Shown in pieces: positions 45,001-53,118 of a stretch of 64,000 bases of DNA. Each line of letters starts with the position of its first letter. Positions within the stretch are counted from its first letter, which is position 1. The position numbers and the translations under genes were made by a program. Source of the DNA: Mesorhizobium sp. YM1C-6-2 (GTDB lineage: Bacteria > Pseudomonadota > Alphaproteobacteria > Rhizobiales > Rhizobiaceae); assembly GCF_003666685.1 (NCBI RefSeq), contig NZ_RCIZ01000001.1, positions 868,001 to 932,000 on the forward strand, given 5' to 3'. Below the pieces are notes generated by a model. It saw only the letters and a list, made by a program, of their open reading frames with translations, had not been told where the DNA came from and ran no database searches.

Positions 45001-48000
45001 TCGTTCCCGCTGCCGCCGATCAGGACGTCGTCGCCCGAGCCGCCATTCAGCGTGTCGTTGCCTTCGAAGCCCATGATCACGTCATGGATCAGGCCTGTCC
45101 CGGCGACGTTGCCGTTGAGGGTCTCGCCAGCGGCGGTGCCGTTGATGACGTTCATGGTTAGGTCGGTGAACTCGAGACGTTCGACGTTGCGGACCGTGTC
45201 GCGTCCGTCGAGGACCGGCTTTTCGGTCACTCCCTCGATGTTGTCGCCGAGAACGTCGGTTTCGTCGGCTGCGGGAGGCGTGTGGTCGACGTAGAGGCTG
45301 TCATCCGTGTTCACGCCGAAGCTGTAGTTCACCCGCAGGTCCGTGAAGACGGCGGTGTCGATGTCGCCAGCCTGGTTGCCGTCGACGATTTCGCGGACGA
45401 TCCTGAGCTGGCCCGGATTGAGGGCGCGGCTGAGCATCGCCTGGTCAAGCGTCATTCCGGAGAAATTCGCGACGCCGCCCGGATTGTAAAGGTCGGCCGG
45501 ATCCTGGGCCGCGAGTCCTTCCGCCGTGTTATAGAGCTTGCCCGTCATGCCGTCGGCGGTTGCGAGCAGCGTGTCGGTCTGGTTGCCGTTCGCGTCCAGC
45601 GCGAAGACCGCGATGCGCACGTTGAGCCATTTGTCGCCGTCGATTACGTCATTTCCGGCAAGGCCCATTATCCTGTCGCTGCCGCCGCCGCCCAGGATAA
45701 TGTCCGAGGCGTCGTTGGTTTCGAAGGCGACAACCTCCTCGGTGCCGTCATTGCCGACCTGGGTGTGGCGGGCGCTGTGCGCAACGATCTGGTCGAGGCC
45801 GGAAATCAGCGAGATGTTCTTTTCCAGCAGTGCGTTGGAGTAGGAGTCCAGGATCGAATCCGGACCCGGTATGGCTGCCGTGCCTTCGAGTTCGGCGCGC
45901 GTGTTCGTGTTTTCGATGCGGCCGGTGAGCACGTCATCGAATTTCCAGCCGGAGAGGCCTTCGACCAGGTCGAAGCGGTCGCGCAGGATGAAGTCTTCCT
46001 GCGTCGCGAAGATCGGAATGCCCAAATCCGAGTTGGCCGCGACCTCGTCGCCCTTGTGGATCGCCCAGTCGAAGCCGGACATGCCGTTGTTGCGCTGGAT
46101 GCCGACGCCCTGGAGCATGATGTCGTCGCCGGACTCCGCGTCGTAGTCGACGTCGCCCCGCTGGCCGTTCAGCACGTCGTGACCGATGATGGACGAATTG
46201 AAGAACAGCTCCGAATTCTCGCCTGCCAGCGTGTCGAAGCGGCCGCCGCCTTCCAGCCAGTCGTTTCCGGCTTCGCCCAAGAGGAAGTCCATGCCGTCGC
46301 CGCCAAGGATGAAGTCGTCGTCGGTGCCGCCCATGACCGTCTTGCCGTCAGGTCCGGCGATCAGGAAGTCCTGGCCCTGGTTGCCGAAAATCAACGACAG
46401 GCCCGAGCCGCCGTGGATGACGTCGTTGCCCTCTTCGCCGTGAAGGAAGTCGGCGGCTCCGATGTCGGTGCCGGAATTGGTGATGATGTCGTCGCCAGCA
46501 CCGCCATGGACGTGGTCGACGCCATAACCGCCTTCCAGGCGGTCGTCGCCGTCGCCTCCCCAGAGAGTGTCGTCGCCTTCGCCGCCGATGATCGTGTCGT
46601 TGCCGGAGGTGCCCTGCATGACGACATGGTCGCCGCCGTTGTAGCGCAGGTAGTCGGTGACGCCGTCGCCGTCGGTGTCGCGACGGTCGACCATCTTCGA
46701 AATGGCTTCAAGCGTGGCATTCTGGTGGACGGGATCGGGAAGCCCCGTCATCGCCGCCTGCCTTGCCTCGTCCATATAGAGCACGAGGTCGGGACGCGAG
46801 AAGATGTCGCCGGGGATCGCGGTGCCGTCCGCGCCGAGATCGGTGTTTCTCAGCACCATCTTGGCGAGCGAATTGCCCTCGAGTTCCGAAAGCAAGTTGA
46901 GGCCCTGGACGCGCGACAGGTAGTAGAAGCGGTCGCCGTCTTGCAGGTTTTCCATCTGCAGTTCGAAAACGGCAGAGAAGGTCGAACCCAGCATGCCGCC
47001 GAAATCCATCTTCTTCTCGGCGAGGCCGCCCATCCAGAAGTCCACGGTGTCGAGTCCGCTGTTGGCGGCTGTCCACGTGCCCGTGCTGTTGAGGAAGTCG
47101 AGACGGTCGGTGATACTGGAAGCCAGGATCACCTTGTCCGTGTTGGTTATCCCGTCACGGAACGTCTGGTTGGTCCCGAAGACGATGGCCATGGCCGCGG
47201 CGCGCTTGCCCGCGACGCTTTCCTGCGCCTCGATCGCCTCATGCGTTCCATAGGCCGCGATGAAGTTGACGATGGAAGCCGGGTTTTTCAGATTGAGCGC
47301 GAAGTCGGCCCAGCTCGTATAGGGGTCGAGCTGGCTGTCGCCGCCTGCGGCCGCCTGAAGCTGGGCGCGTGCCTCGTTGAGCGTCGGCATGTTGGTGTCG
47401 CGGCCGCGGGCGATGTTGATGGCCGCCAGATCGAGGGGAATGCCGACCAGCTGGTTGCGCAGCACGTTGGTGACGAACTCGTCGATCTCGTTGCCGACTT
47501 GCCCGCTGATGCCGCGCATGACCGCTCCGGCCGCCATATCGTGCGTCATCGTTCCCGAATTGTCGTAGGCAAGCGGATTGAGGAAGGCCTCGAACAGGTC
47601 CAGGTGGTCCGTCGTCCCGTCCGTGTGCACGCGGTCGACAGTCTCCCGCAGCATCGAATGGCCGAAGCGGTAGATGACGTTGGCGAACTCGGCGAAGATC
47701 GCGGGGTTAATGTCCGGATCGGGTTCGAACAAGAACGCGTCGACGTCCGGCTGCATCTTGCGGGCGAATTCCTCGAAGACGAGGTGCTGGTATTCCATTT
47801 CGGTGGTGAAACGCCCGGCCTGGAAGAGGCGTTCGCCGTCCCACAACAAGCCTTCGGCCCATGCAGCGTAGCCGGGGTCGGTGGTCGCCGGAATGCCCGT
47901 GACATCGGTCAGCAGCCATTCGTTCAGGAAGTCGACATCGCCCGAGGCTATGATCACTTCCTTGGCGTGCTCGACGACACGGTTGTGCTCGGAATGGAAG

Positions 48001-49379
48001 ATGTGGTGGATCGTCGTGAGGCCGATGTTTTCGTTGGCCCGGCCGTCGCCCGCGATGAAATGTGCGTCGAGCATTTCGTTGTCGTAGGTCAACGGATTGC
48101 CGTCGTCGCCGGTGACGGCGTCATCGTCGGCAACCAGTGGCAGCGCTGCGGTAGCCGGATTGTGGTCGTGATCGTATGTGCCGGGTGCCGCGTGGTGCGC
48201 GATGTCGAGAAGGAATGCCTGCGGGGTTCTGAAAGCTCCGGCCAAGGTCGGATCAATCGCGCCCGCTCCCGCCGAACCTTCGACGAGGTCGTCGACCCCG
48301 AGACCGACGACAAGCTGCGGAAAGCCGTTCTCGCCCGGGATGAAGTTGCCGTATTCGTCGGTTGCCAGAAGCGGGACGCTGCCCACGTCCATGTCGGTTA
48401 GCTTGATGCCGAGAATGTCGGCCGCCTGCGCCTTGACGTCGCCCCAGGTGGCCATGCCGCCCTGTTCGCCTTCCAGCAAGTGCCCTGTCGCCACGGGTTT
48501 GCCGTCGACGAGCTTGTATTCGCGCAGGAAGACCTGGATCGAAGCGTGCGACCCGTAGGTCTGGTTCTGGTCGACCCATGGGGTCGTCGTGTTCATGGCG
48601 TTGTCGCCGGTGCTGGCCCTCGACATCGGCATGAAATTCGTGTGCGAACCCGGCACGTAAAGCGGGTCGTCGGGCGAGAGCGGAATGTAGACGGTGCCAT
48701 TGTTGCCCTTCGCCACGTGGTCGAGGCCGTGGTCGAAGAACTGCCCGAACAGCGTGAAGACCGAGCTGTAGGGCGCGGAATCGCCGATGTCCGGCGACAC
48801 GTTCGGCAGGAAGACGGTGGTGCCGTCCATCTCGATGCCATAGGCGGCAACGTCCGCGTGCCAGGCGTCGCGGATCGGGGACAGGGCCGCCTCGTTGTCC
48901 CCCAGGGCCTCTGCGATCAGCTTGTACTGGTTGTATCCTTGCTGCAGCGCGGCGACCGCCGCCCCGAAGTCGCCCGTATATTCGGCGTGCTCCAGCGCGG
49001 CGATGATGACCGCCGGATTGTCCATGGTCTGGTCGACGATCAGGTTGGAGATCAGCCTGGGATCGGCGTCCGCGACATCTCCCGGAACGCCGTAGTCGGT
49101 GTTCGTCAGCACCATCCCCGGCCCGAACGCCATGCTGTCGCCGTCGGCGTCGTTCAGAGGCGCGCCAGGTTCTGTCAGCCGCGGGAACTCGCTGTCGGCA
49201 GCGCCCCATTCCACCCGTCCGGGAACAAGGTTGTTGTGGCTGCCGTCAACGGTGCGAAGTCCCCAAGGCGAAAGCGGATTTCCCACCAGTTCGGCAAGGT
49301 CTCCGCCCGCCGCATGTGCCTCGGCGATCTTGATCTGCTTCAGGATGAATTCCAGATCGTGTTTGACCAAGCTTACCAT
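42033..49379 (-). CDS. Secreted animal-type heme peroxidase with RTX repeats (MopA-like)
   Basis: A 2448-residue protein. Residues 1 to about 900 form an animal heme peroxidase domain with the full active-site set: distal FGQFFDHGLDH (Asp216, His217), GDGRANEN (Arg447, Glu450), EHNR, proximal YRFGHSML (His574) and LAAINIARGRD (Asn655). From about 922 on there are several blocks of RTX nonapeptides (GGEGDDTLW type) and linker domains, an Asp/His-rich segment at about 2115-2160, and a C-terminal DLTAGDFNL typical of type I secretion signals. No signal peptide. Homologues such as MopA of Aurantimonas and Erythrobacter are linked to Mn(II) oxidation; that activity here is inferred. ATG 49379 has GGGGAGGGT upstream. 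Transcribed with its exporter genes. Confidence 0.92.
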   Translation of the reverse strand: MVSLVKHDLEFILKQIKIAEAHAAGGDLAELVGNPLSPWGLRTVDGSHNNLVPGRVEWGAADSEFPRLTEPGAPLNDADGDSMAFGPGMVLTNTDYGVPGDVADADPRLISNLIVDQTMDNPAVIIAALEHAEYTGDFGAAVAALQQGYNQYKLIAEALGDNEAALSPIRDAWHADVAAYGIEMDGTTVFLPNVSPDIGDSAPYSSVFTLFGQFFDHGLDHVAKGNNGTVYIPLSPDDPLYVPGSHTNFMPMSRASTGDNAMNTTTPWVDQNQTYGSHASIQVFLREYKLVDGKPVATGHLLEGEQGGMATWGDVKAQAADILGIKLTDMDVGSVPLLATDEYGNFIPGENGFPQLVVGLGVDDLVEGSAGAGAIDPTLAGAFRTPQAFLLDIAHHAAPGTYDHDHNPATAALPLVADDDAVTGDDGNPLTYDNEMLDAHFIAGDGRANENIGLTTIHHIFHSEHNRVVEHAKEVIIASGDVDFLNEWLLTDVTGIPATTDPGYAAWAEGLLWDGERLFQAGRFTTEMEYQHLVFEEFARKMQPDVDAFLFEPDPDINPAIFAEFANVIYRFGHSMLRETVDRVHTDGTTDHLDLFEAFLNPLAYDNSGTMTHDMAAGAVMRGISGQVGNEIDEFVTNVLRNQLVGIPLDLAAINIARGRDTNMPTLNEARAQLQAAAGGDSQLDPYTSWADFALNLKNPASIVNFIAAYGTHEAIEAQESVAGKRAAAMAIVFGTNQTFRDGITNTDKVILASSITDRLDFLNSTGTWTAANSGLDTVDFWMGGLAEKKMDFGGMLGSTFSAVFELQMENLQDGDRFYYLSRVQGLNLLSELEGNSLAKMVLRNTDLGADGTAIPGDIFSRPDLVLYMDEARQAAMTGLPDPVHQNATLEAISKMVDRRDTDGDGVTDYLRYNGGDHVVMQGTSGNDTIIGGEGDDTLWGGDGDDRLEGGYGVDHVHGGAGDDIITNSGTDIGAADFLHGEEGNDVIHGGSGLSLIFGNQGQDFLIAGPDGKTVMGGTDDDFILGGDGMDFLLGEAGNDWLEGGGRFDTLAGENSELFFNSSIIGHDVLNGQRGDVDYDAESGDDIMLQGVGIQRNNGMSGFDWAIHKGDEVAANSDLGIPIFATQEDFILRDRFDLVEGLSGWKFDDVLTGRIENTNTRAELEGTAAIPGPDSILDSYSNALLEKNISLISGLDQIVAHSARHTQVGNDGTEEVVAFETNDASDIILGGGGSDRIMGLAGNDVIDGDKWLNVRIAVFALDANGNQTDTLLATADGMTGKLYNTAEGLAAQDPADLYNPGGVANFSGMTLDQAMLSRALNPGQLRIVREIVDGNQAGDIDTAVFTDLRVNYSFGVNTDDSLYVDHTPPAADETDVLGDNIEGVTEKPVLDGRDTVRNVERLEFTDLTMNVINGTAAGETLNGNVAGTGLIHDVIMGFEGNDTLNGGSGDDVLIGGSGNDQLNGGSGDDIYVFGLTDGQDTVDDASGNDKISIALGGAALSELNFVREADGDMRIDLNGQRITVTDHFDNNGRTVETVSFDGGSYGGYGFYLADDEGDEIFRGTYALSTDTNADGQITAEADVDTILADVSGSVASTLLGNSGDDMLFGGAGADILDGGAGVDLLVGGSGGDTYIVDDIGDTVVELANGGTDTVQTSLASYTLDANVERLTYTGTGDFTGAGNELDNIITGGVGADSLYGGLGDDRLVGGDGDDALFGGDGNDTLNGGNGDDAIHGGAGDDTINVGGGFNTIVYNEANFGTDTVASFDANPSGGQDKIDLSGLGITDANFGTAVAITTVGGDTHVTVAGGTIILTGVSGTGSNAIDRTDFILANDVDVVIEGDAGDNTLNGTAGDDVINGLGGNDTVNGLAGDDTIDGGTGDDILNGGTGDDTIHWTAPEGGTGGWDVVDGGSEGIGGDTFVITGNSSYEIFRFYPAEDATTLYPDLVLKGAATEIVVTRTLVVNGAETTTEVIAELSEIEEIVINGTSASGVGEAGGDRFELIGDFAEQGEETSLRTSTITIIGTDGDDTVDISKLASAHRIVFKTKGGNDTIIGTLRPQDVVELEDGKTIDDYTRTSNLDGSTTISSGTHTVTFFSTGSGPQFGLGELVLGNDDDDNDDNSQHDDDHHGDDDHHDDDDDHGHDGDDDDDDHDEDGDDGSCGQPSDGDTNPGPTVAGAIVGTSGADALIGTAAGETIDGLGGRDVVFGHGGDDNIFGGGGADMLYGDGGNDRILGENGNDFINGGSGNDTVFGGNGDDIIVAEAGDGNDTYYGDDMVGGSGNDTLDMSAITANITADLGTGHLGRGSVSSIQTGSDTIWGIENIITGSGNDTITASGAVNIIDGGDGNDVFRFLSAEHADGDTILGFQPGDKIDLSGMDANWCETGKQSFTLVSDGFTGRGQLMVTHEIREGEDYTVVQGNVSGGADADFKLSIKGSHDLTAGDFNL

Positions 49380-49542
49380 AATTACCCTCCCCTGGCGCGC
49401 TTCGCGCCCTTGCGTCCCGAGCAATTGCAGCAACCGTTCGGCGGCTGTCTTGCGGTCTTCGGGACCAGCCCAGATCGTGGGAGAAGATGCGAAATGGAAG
49501 GGGAGATGTATATTTCGGAAGGTCTGACGAAATTGCTTCCTT

Positions 49543-49558
49543 GTTCGTCTGAACGAAC
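49543..49558. promoter_or_regulatory. 16-bp palindrome in the peroxidase / sensor kinase divergent region
   Basis: GTTCGTCTGAACGAAC is an exact dyad (6-bp arms, CTGA centre) about 165 bases before the peroxidase start and 42 bases before the first kinase start. A related half site, GGTCTGACGAAAT, lies 20 bases to its left. Being between two divergent promoters, it is a good operator candidate for the response regulator encoded at 51093. Confidence 0.5.
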
Positions 49559-49599
49559 CTCGGCGATCGAATAGACTTGGGCTAGACCATGGTCGTGGT

Positions 49600-51096
49600 T
49601 TGGATGGGACCAAGTGCCATAGCCGGAATGCTTTTCGTCGGCTATACAGTCATCGCGACACTTGGCTGGGGGCTATTGTGGCGGATACGGCAATTCAGTA
49701 CGCCGGGTGGCACTCCGCAAACTTGGCCAGGGGGTTCCGCGAATGGAGCCTGTCCAGGCAATTCGCCGTGGCCGGGGGGCTGGTCATGCTGGCGACGGCA
49801 GCCCTCGCCGGAATGATCATGTCCGGCATCGTGACCAAAGCTACGGTCGAACATACGGCGGCAAGGACCGCGTTATTCATGGACAGCTTCCTGTCTCCCC
49901 ATGCGGGGAGCCTGGCTGAAAATGACACCCTGGCCCTTGAGGCCGCTGCTTCGCTCGACCGCCTTCTCGGTTCAGAAGATTTCAAGAAGAGGTTTCCGCA
50001 TCTCGAAATATGGAAACCCGACGGCTTCGTCGCCTATTCGACTTCGAGCGAACTGATAGGGCAGAAATTTGCTCCGCCCGCTGGGTTGAAGGCGGCCTTG
50101 CAGGGCACGATTTCAGCCCAGTACACCGACCTCGAGGCGCAGGAACATGTGGCGAGGCACATCAACAAGAAATTCCTCGAAATCTATGTCCCCGTACGGG
50201 AAGACCATTCGGGACGGATCATCGCCGTCGCGGAAATCCATGAACTCCCCGGCCCGCTGGAGGAGAAGCTCATTCAGATCCGGCTCCAGACCTGGTTCGC
50301 GACGGCCGGGCTTACCCTGCTGGTCATGATGAGCCTCTACGGCATCGTCTACCGCGGAAGCAGGACTATCGCCGAGCAGCAGGAAAGACTCCGCGAAAAT
50401 CTCGAGGAAGTCAGGGAATTCTCCGAACAGAACAGGATTCTCAGGGAGCGCTCGCAGCGCGCATCGAGCCGCGTCGCCGAACTGAACGCCAAATACCTGA
50501 GGAATGTCGGCGCGGAACTGCATGACGGCCCGGCGCAACTCGTGGGCTTGGCAAACCTGAAAGTCGAACATATCCGCCGCGCCCGGACGGATGCGAAGCG
50601 TAACGAAGAACTCGACTTCATGGATGCTGTGCTTACGGAGACTCTCCGTGACATCCGGACGATTTCCAAGGGATTGATGCTGCCGGAAATCGAGGAGATT
50701 CCACTTTGCGAAGTCATCGATCTTGTGGCGCGGACACACGAAAAGCGGACTGGGACACAGGTTGAGCTGGACTGCACACTTCGCGGCGAGCCGTTCGCCC
50801 ATTCGGTAAAAATCTGCGTCTACCGCTTCGTGCAGGAGGGCCTCAACAATGCATTCAAGCACGCAGGCGGGATCGGGCAGTCGGTTTCCTGCCGGCTGGA
50901 GAGATCGTTGCTGACTGTCTCCGTGCGGGACGGCGGCGGCGGGCGGACACCGACGATGGCGGAGTTTGGCCTCGGTTTGACAGGGATGCGCGACCGCGTG
51001 GAGAGCTTGGGGGGAACAGTGAACATCAGGCAGAACAAAGCGGGAGGCACCGTCGTTGAAATGTGCCTGGAAATTGACAGGGGGAGCGTCAAGTGA
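49600..51096 (+). CDS. Sensor histidine kinase, NarX/DegS type
   Basis: Up to 498 residues. Two membrane helices (VAGGLVMLATAALAGMIMSG and WFATAGLTLLVMMSLYGIVY) enclose an extracytoplasmic domain of about 150 residues. A coiled coil leads to the HisKA_3 motif AELHDGPAQLVGLANLKVEH with the phosphoacceptor His, and an ATPase with FVQEGLNNAFKHAGG and FGLGLTGMRDRVESLGG. ATG 49600 opens the frame, but a GTG at 49678 after CTGGGGGC may be the true start. The stop overlaps the response regulator start (GTGA). Divergent from the peroxidase operon, it is probably its sensor. Confidence 0.88.
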   Translation: MDGTKCHSRNAFRRLYSHRDTWLGAIVADTAIQYAGWHSANLARGFREWSLSRQFAVAGGLVMLATAALAGMIMSGIVTKATVEHTAARTALFMDSFLSPHAGSLAENDTLALEAAASLDRLLGSEDFKKRFPHLEIWKPDGFVAYSTSSELIGQKFAPPAGLKAALQGTISAQYTDLEAQEHVARHINKKFLEIYVPVREDHSGRIIAVAEIHELPGPLEEKLIQIRLQTWFATAGLTLLVMMSLYGIVYRGSRTIAEQQERLRENLEEVREFSEQNRILRERSQRASSRVAELNAKYLRNVGAELHDGPAQLVGLANLKVEHIRRARTDAKRNEELDFMDAVLTETLRDIRTISKGLMLPEIEEIPLCEVIDLVARTHEKRTGTQVELDCTLRGEPFAHSVKICVYRFVQEGLNNAFKHAGGIGQSVSCRLERSLLTVSVRDGGGGRTPTMAEFGLGLTGMRDRVESLGGTVNIRQNKAGGTVVEMCLEIDRGSVK

Positions 51097-51740
51097 GCGG
51101 GCGGACATCTGTAGTCATTGTGGACGATCATGCGCTGTTCAGGGTCGGAGTGGCGCAGACACTCAATCTTGATGACGACCTGGAAGTAGTGGGAGAAGGA
51201 GGGTCGGCGGCAGAGGCTCTGGAGCTTGTCGTCCGGCATCGTCCCGATGTCGTTCTGCTCGACATAAACATGCCAGGGAACGGCATCGAGGCAGCGAAGG
51301 AGCTTCTCGAACTGGACAATGCTCCGAAGGTAATGATGCTCACGGTCTCGGAAGAAGACGACGACATAATGCGTGCGTTGGAGACGGGAGCCGTCGGTTA
51401 CGTGTTGAAGGGGGTGAAGGCGAACGACCTAATCGATGCGGTCAAGGGCATCGCGGCCGGAGAGTCGTTCGTGTCGCCAAACCTTACGCTGAGAATCCTC
51501 GGAAACGTAACTGGCAAGACACCGACAAGCGTATTGTCGTCACTGACAAGACAGGAAGAAAAGACGCTCCGCCTGATGGCTACGGGTTTGAGCAACCGTG
51601 AAATCGGAGAACAGTTGGGTATCGTCGAGAAAACTGTCAAATACCATGTCACGAGGATCCTAAAGAAGCTAAACGCCCGCAACAGGGTCGAGGCTTCTCT
51701 TGTTGCAGAACGGATTTGGGGGAAGGTTTCCGGGCGATAA
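51093..51740 (+). CDS. NarL/FixJ-type response regulator
   Basis: A 215-residue regulator with a complete receiver: acidic pair in VVIVDDHALFRVG, phosphoacceptor Asp in DVVLLDINMPGNG, Thr in VMMLTVSEEDD and Lys in GYVLKGVKANDL. The HTH is LTRQEEKTLRLMATGLSNRE with LGIVEKTVKYHVTRIL. It starts with GTG overlapping the kinase stop, so the two are made in step. It is expected to control the divergent peroxidase operon, its own operon, or both. Confidence 0.92.
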   Translation: MSGRTSVVIVDDHALFRVGVAQTLNLDDDLEVVGEGGSAAEALELVVRHRPDVVLLDINMPGNGIEAAKELLELDNAPKVMMLTVSEEDDDIMRALETGAVGYVLKGVKANDLIDAVKGIAAGESFVSPNLTLRILGNVTGKTPTSVLSSLTRQEEKTLRLMATGLSNREIGEQLGIVEKTVKYHVTRILKKLNARNRVEASLVAERIWGKVSGR

Positions 51741-52036
51741 CCCGTACAGCAATCAAGAGGTACGCCGCCAAGCCCCACCTGCCTTGGTCAACGGTATCCT
51801 GGATGTCGGGGAAACAAACGGGCACTACGTCAACCAGATATTCCTGGGCGACGTGGCGGAGCGCTGTCATAGTGTCCCAACCACCGCTGCAGACTGACGG
51901 CTGCTTTTGGGATAACCAACTGCTCACCGGAATGGCCGAGATGGGGGCGCAAAACGGACATTGCTGCTCCCTTGCGCGCTACGAGCGAAGGACGTGTATT
52001 GCGCAATACAGCGGGATCGTATTGCGCAATACACGT
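51741..52036. other. Non-coding stretch ending in a doubled palindrome
   Basis: No gene is recognised. At 51992-52036, ACGTGTATTGCGCAATAC and GTATTGCGCAATACACGT form an 18-bp inverted repeat around nine bases. Each arm itself contains the 14-bp palindrome GTATTGCGCAATAC (51996-52009 and 52019-52032), so two identical operator-like sites stand 23 bases apart. The right arm touches the end of the TerS-like gene. Confidence 0.65.
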
Positions 52037-52542
52037 TACTTCCTCGTTGGATCGTGCTCAATCACGCGCGGGCCGGCCAGGCGCTCCAGTTCTTGATGCA
52101 CTCTCCCAAACTGCAAGACGTTCTTCTTCACCACCTCGGCCTGGCGCTCAGAGGTCGGCGGCGCCGCGGCCGTGTTAGCGCTACGATCGCCTAGCATCTC
52201 GTGGGTCAGCGTTGGGAGATCCTTGAAGCCGAAGCATTCCAGAATGAACATCTGGCCCTGCATTGCAGTCTTGATGTCGCCGGCCTCACGAGCGTCTCTG
52301 ACAAGCGAACGCAACATTTGCATCTCTTCACGTGCGTTAATGGCAGCATGTTCGATGGTGCGGCTGACCTGCTTTTGCTGGATTTCCGCAACGCGGGCTT
52401 TGATGCGCTCATTTGCACTCAATCGAGCAGCGTTACCACGGTGCGGTTTGTAGCCCGCCTGCACATACGCTTTGTCAGCACTGAGGCCTTTGGCGAGCCC
52501 TTGGGCCATACGTTCGTGTTTGGCGTTCTCCACGACTGGCAT
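52036..52542 (-). CDS. Terminase small subunit-like protein
   Basis: About 168 residues. The N-terminal part, NAKHERMAQGLAKGLSADKA and YVQAGYKPHRGNAARLSANE, matches the HTH region of phage terminase small subunits, followed by a coiled segment (KARVAEIQQKQVSR) and a helical C-terminal part with ECFGFKDLPTL. Such proteins select DNA for packaging in phages; single copies also occur on satellites and genomic islands. No large subunit or capsid gene is present. ATG at 52542 chosen; 13 more residues are possible. A truncated relative lies at 52883. Confidence 0.65.
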   Translation of the reverse strand: MPVVENAKHERMAQGLAKGLSADKAYVQAGYKPHRGNAARLSANERIKARVAEIQQKQVSRTIEHAAINAREEMQMLRSLVRDAREAGDIKTAMQGQMFILECFGFKDLPTLTHEMLGDRSANTAAAPPTSERQAEVVKKNVLQFGRVHQELERLAGPRVIEHDPTRK

Positions 52543-52677
52543 CGTGTCACCCGCCATCGTCTGTTGCGCTAGACCTTGCATGCGCTGTCGAGCAGTTCGT
52601 TGCCGTCGCTACGCTTTCGATAGAACCCAGGCTCGGCCCTTGTCCGCGGACGGATGTGTCGAACTGCACCGAGATCT

Positions 52678-52899
52678 TCACAACAGCCCCTCCAAGTCGG
52701 TGAACATTTCGAATGCATCCTGCATCGCCAACTCCACCCAGTCGACGCTGGCGGTCGGGCTGCGGTCATAGCGCTTATGCATCATGACCAATGAGCCGGC
52801 TAGTAGGGTTGCGATGAGACGTCTGAACTCTTCACAGTTCTGCGTTTGGCTCGCGGCACCGACGATAAGACGCGCGAGCTTGCTATAGTCGGCTGTCAT
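52678..52899 (-). CDS. Hypothetical protein, 73 residues
   Basis: A soluble helical protein: MTADYSKLARLIVGAASQTQ, CEEFRRLIATLLAGSLVMMH and SVDWVELAMQDAFEMFTDLE. It overlaps the end of the upstream small TerS-like gene by 17 bases, so the two are probably co-translated. No domain recognised. The ATG at 52899 begins the sensible part; the upstream in-frame extension is a shadow of the overlapping gene. Confidence 0.5.
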   Translation of the reverse strand: MTADYSKLARLIVGAASQTQNCEEFRRLIATLLAGSLVMMHKRYDRSPTASVDWVELAMQDAFEMFTDLEGLL

Positions 52900-53089
52900 G
52901 CTGGGGGACCTTCTGGATTGGCTTTTTCTGCAATTCGGAAACGCGGCCTTGAAGCTCTCTTTGTACCCAAGCAGACAGCCATTCCGCGATGTGGCTGTAG
53001 CCAGCCTTCGCAGAGGCTTCATCAGCGCTACGTCCTTCGGCGAGTTCTTGAGCCATACGTTCGTGCTCGGCGTCTTTCAGGGCTGGCAT
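52883..53089 (-). CDS. Short TerS-like HTH protein (N-terminal module only)
   Basis: Sixty-eight residues: MPALKDAEHERMAQELAEGR and SADEASAKAGYSHIAEWLSA, then a coiled tail (RELQGRVSELQKKPIQKVPQ). It is clearly related to the first 60 residues of the TerS-like protein at 52036 (AEHERMAQ-L-A-G-SADEA versus AKHERMAQ-L-A-G-LSADKA), so one arose from the other or both from a common source. It keeps the DNA-binding part but lacks the rest, and could be a regulator. Confidence 0.55.
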   Translation of the reverse strand: MPALKDAEHERMAQELAEGRSADEASAKAGYSHIAEWLSAWVQRELQGRVSELQKKPIQKVPQHDSRL

Positions 53090-53118
53090 CGTGGTCCTCA
53101 AAGGGTCGAGAGCGCGAT

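Noticed and set aside
42471-48401. Two very long plus-strand open frames (896 and 1039 codons) opposite the peroxidase gene
   Set aside because: They are antisense shadows. Their Val/Ala/Asp-rich sequence comes from reading RTX repeat codons backwards, and the minus strand has a recognised enzyme with intact active-site motifs.
48100-49300. Peroxidase as an inactive homologue
   Set aside because: At first the family motif REHNR appeared altered (SEHNR), but the catalytic arginine is the earlier one in GDGRANEN, which is intact together with distal and proximal histidines.
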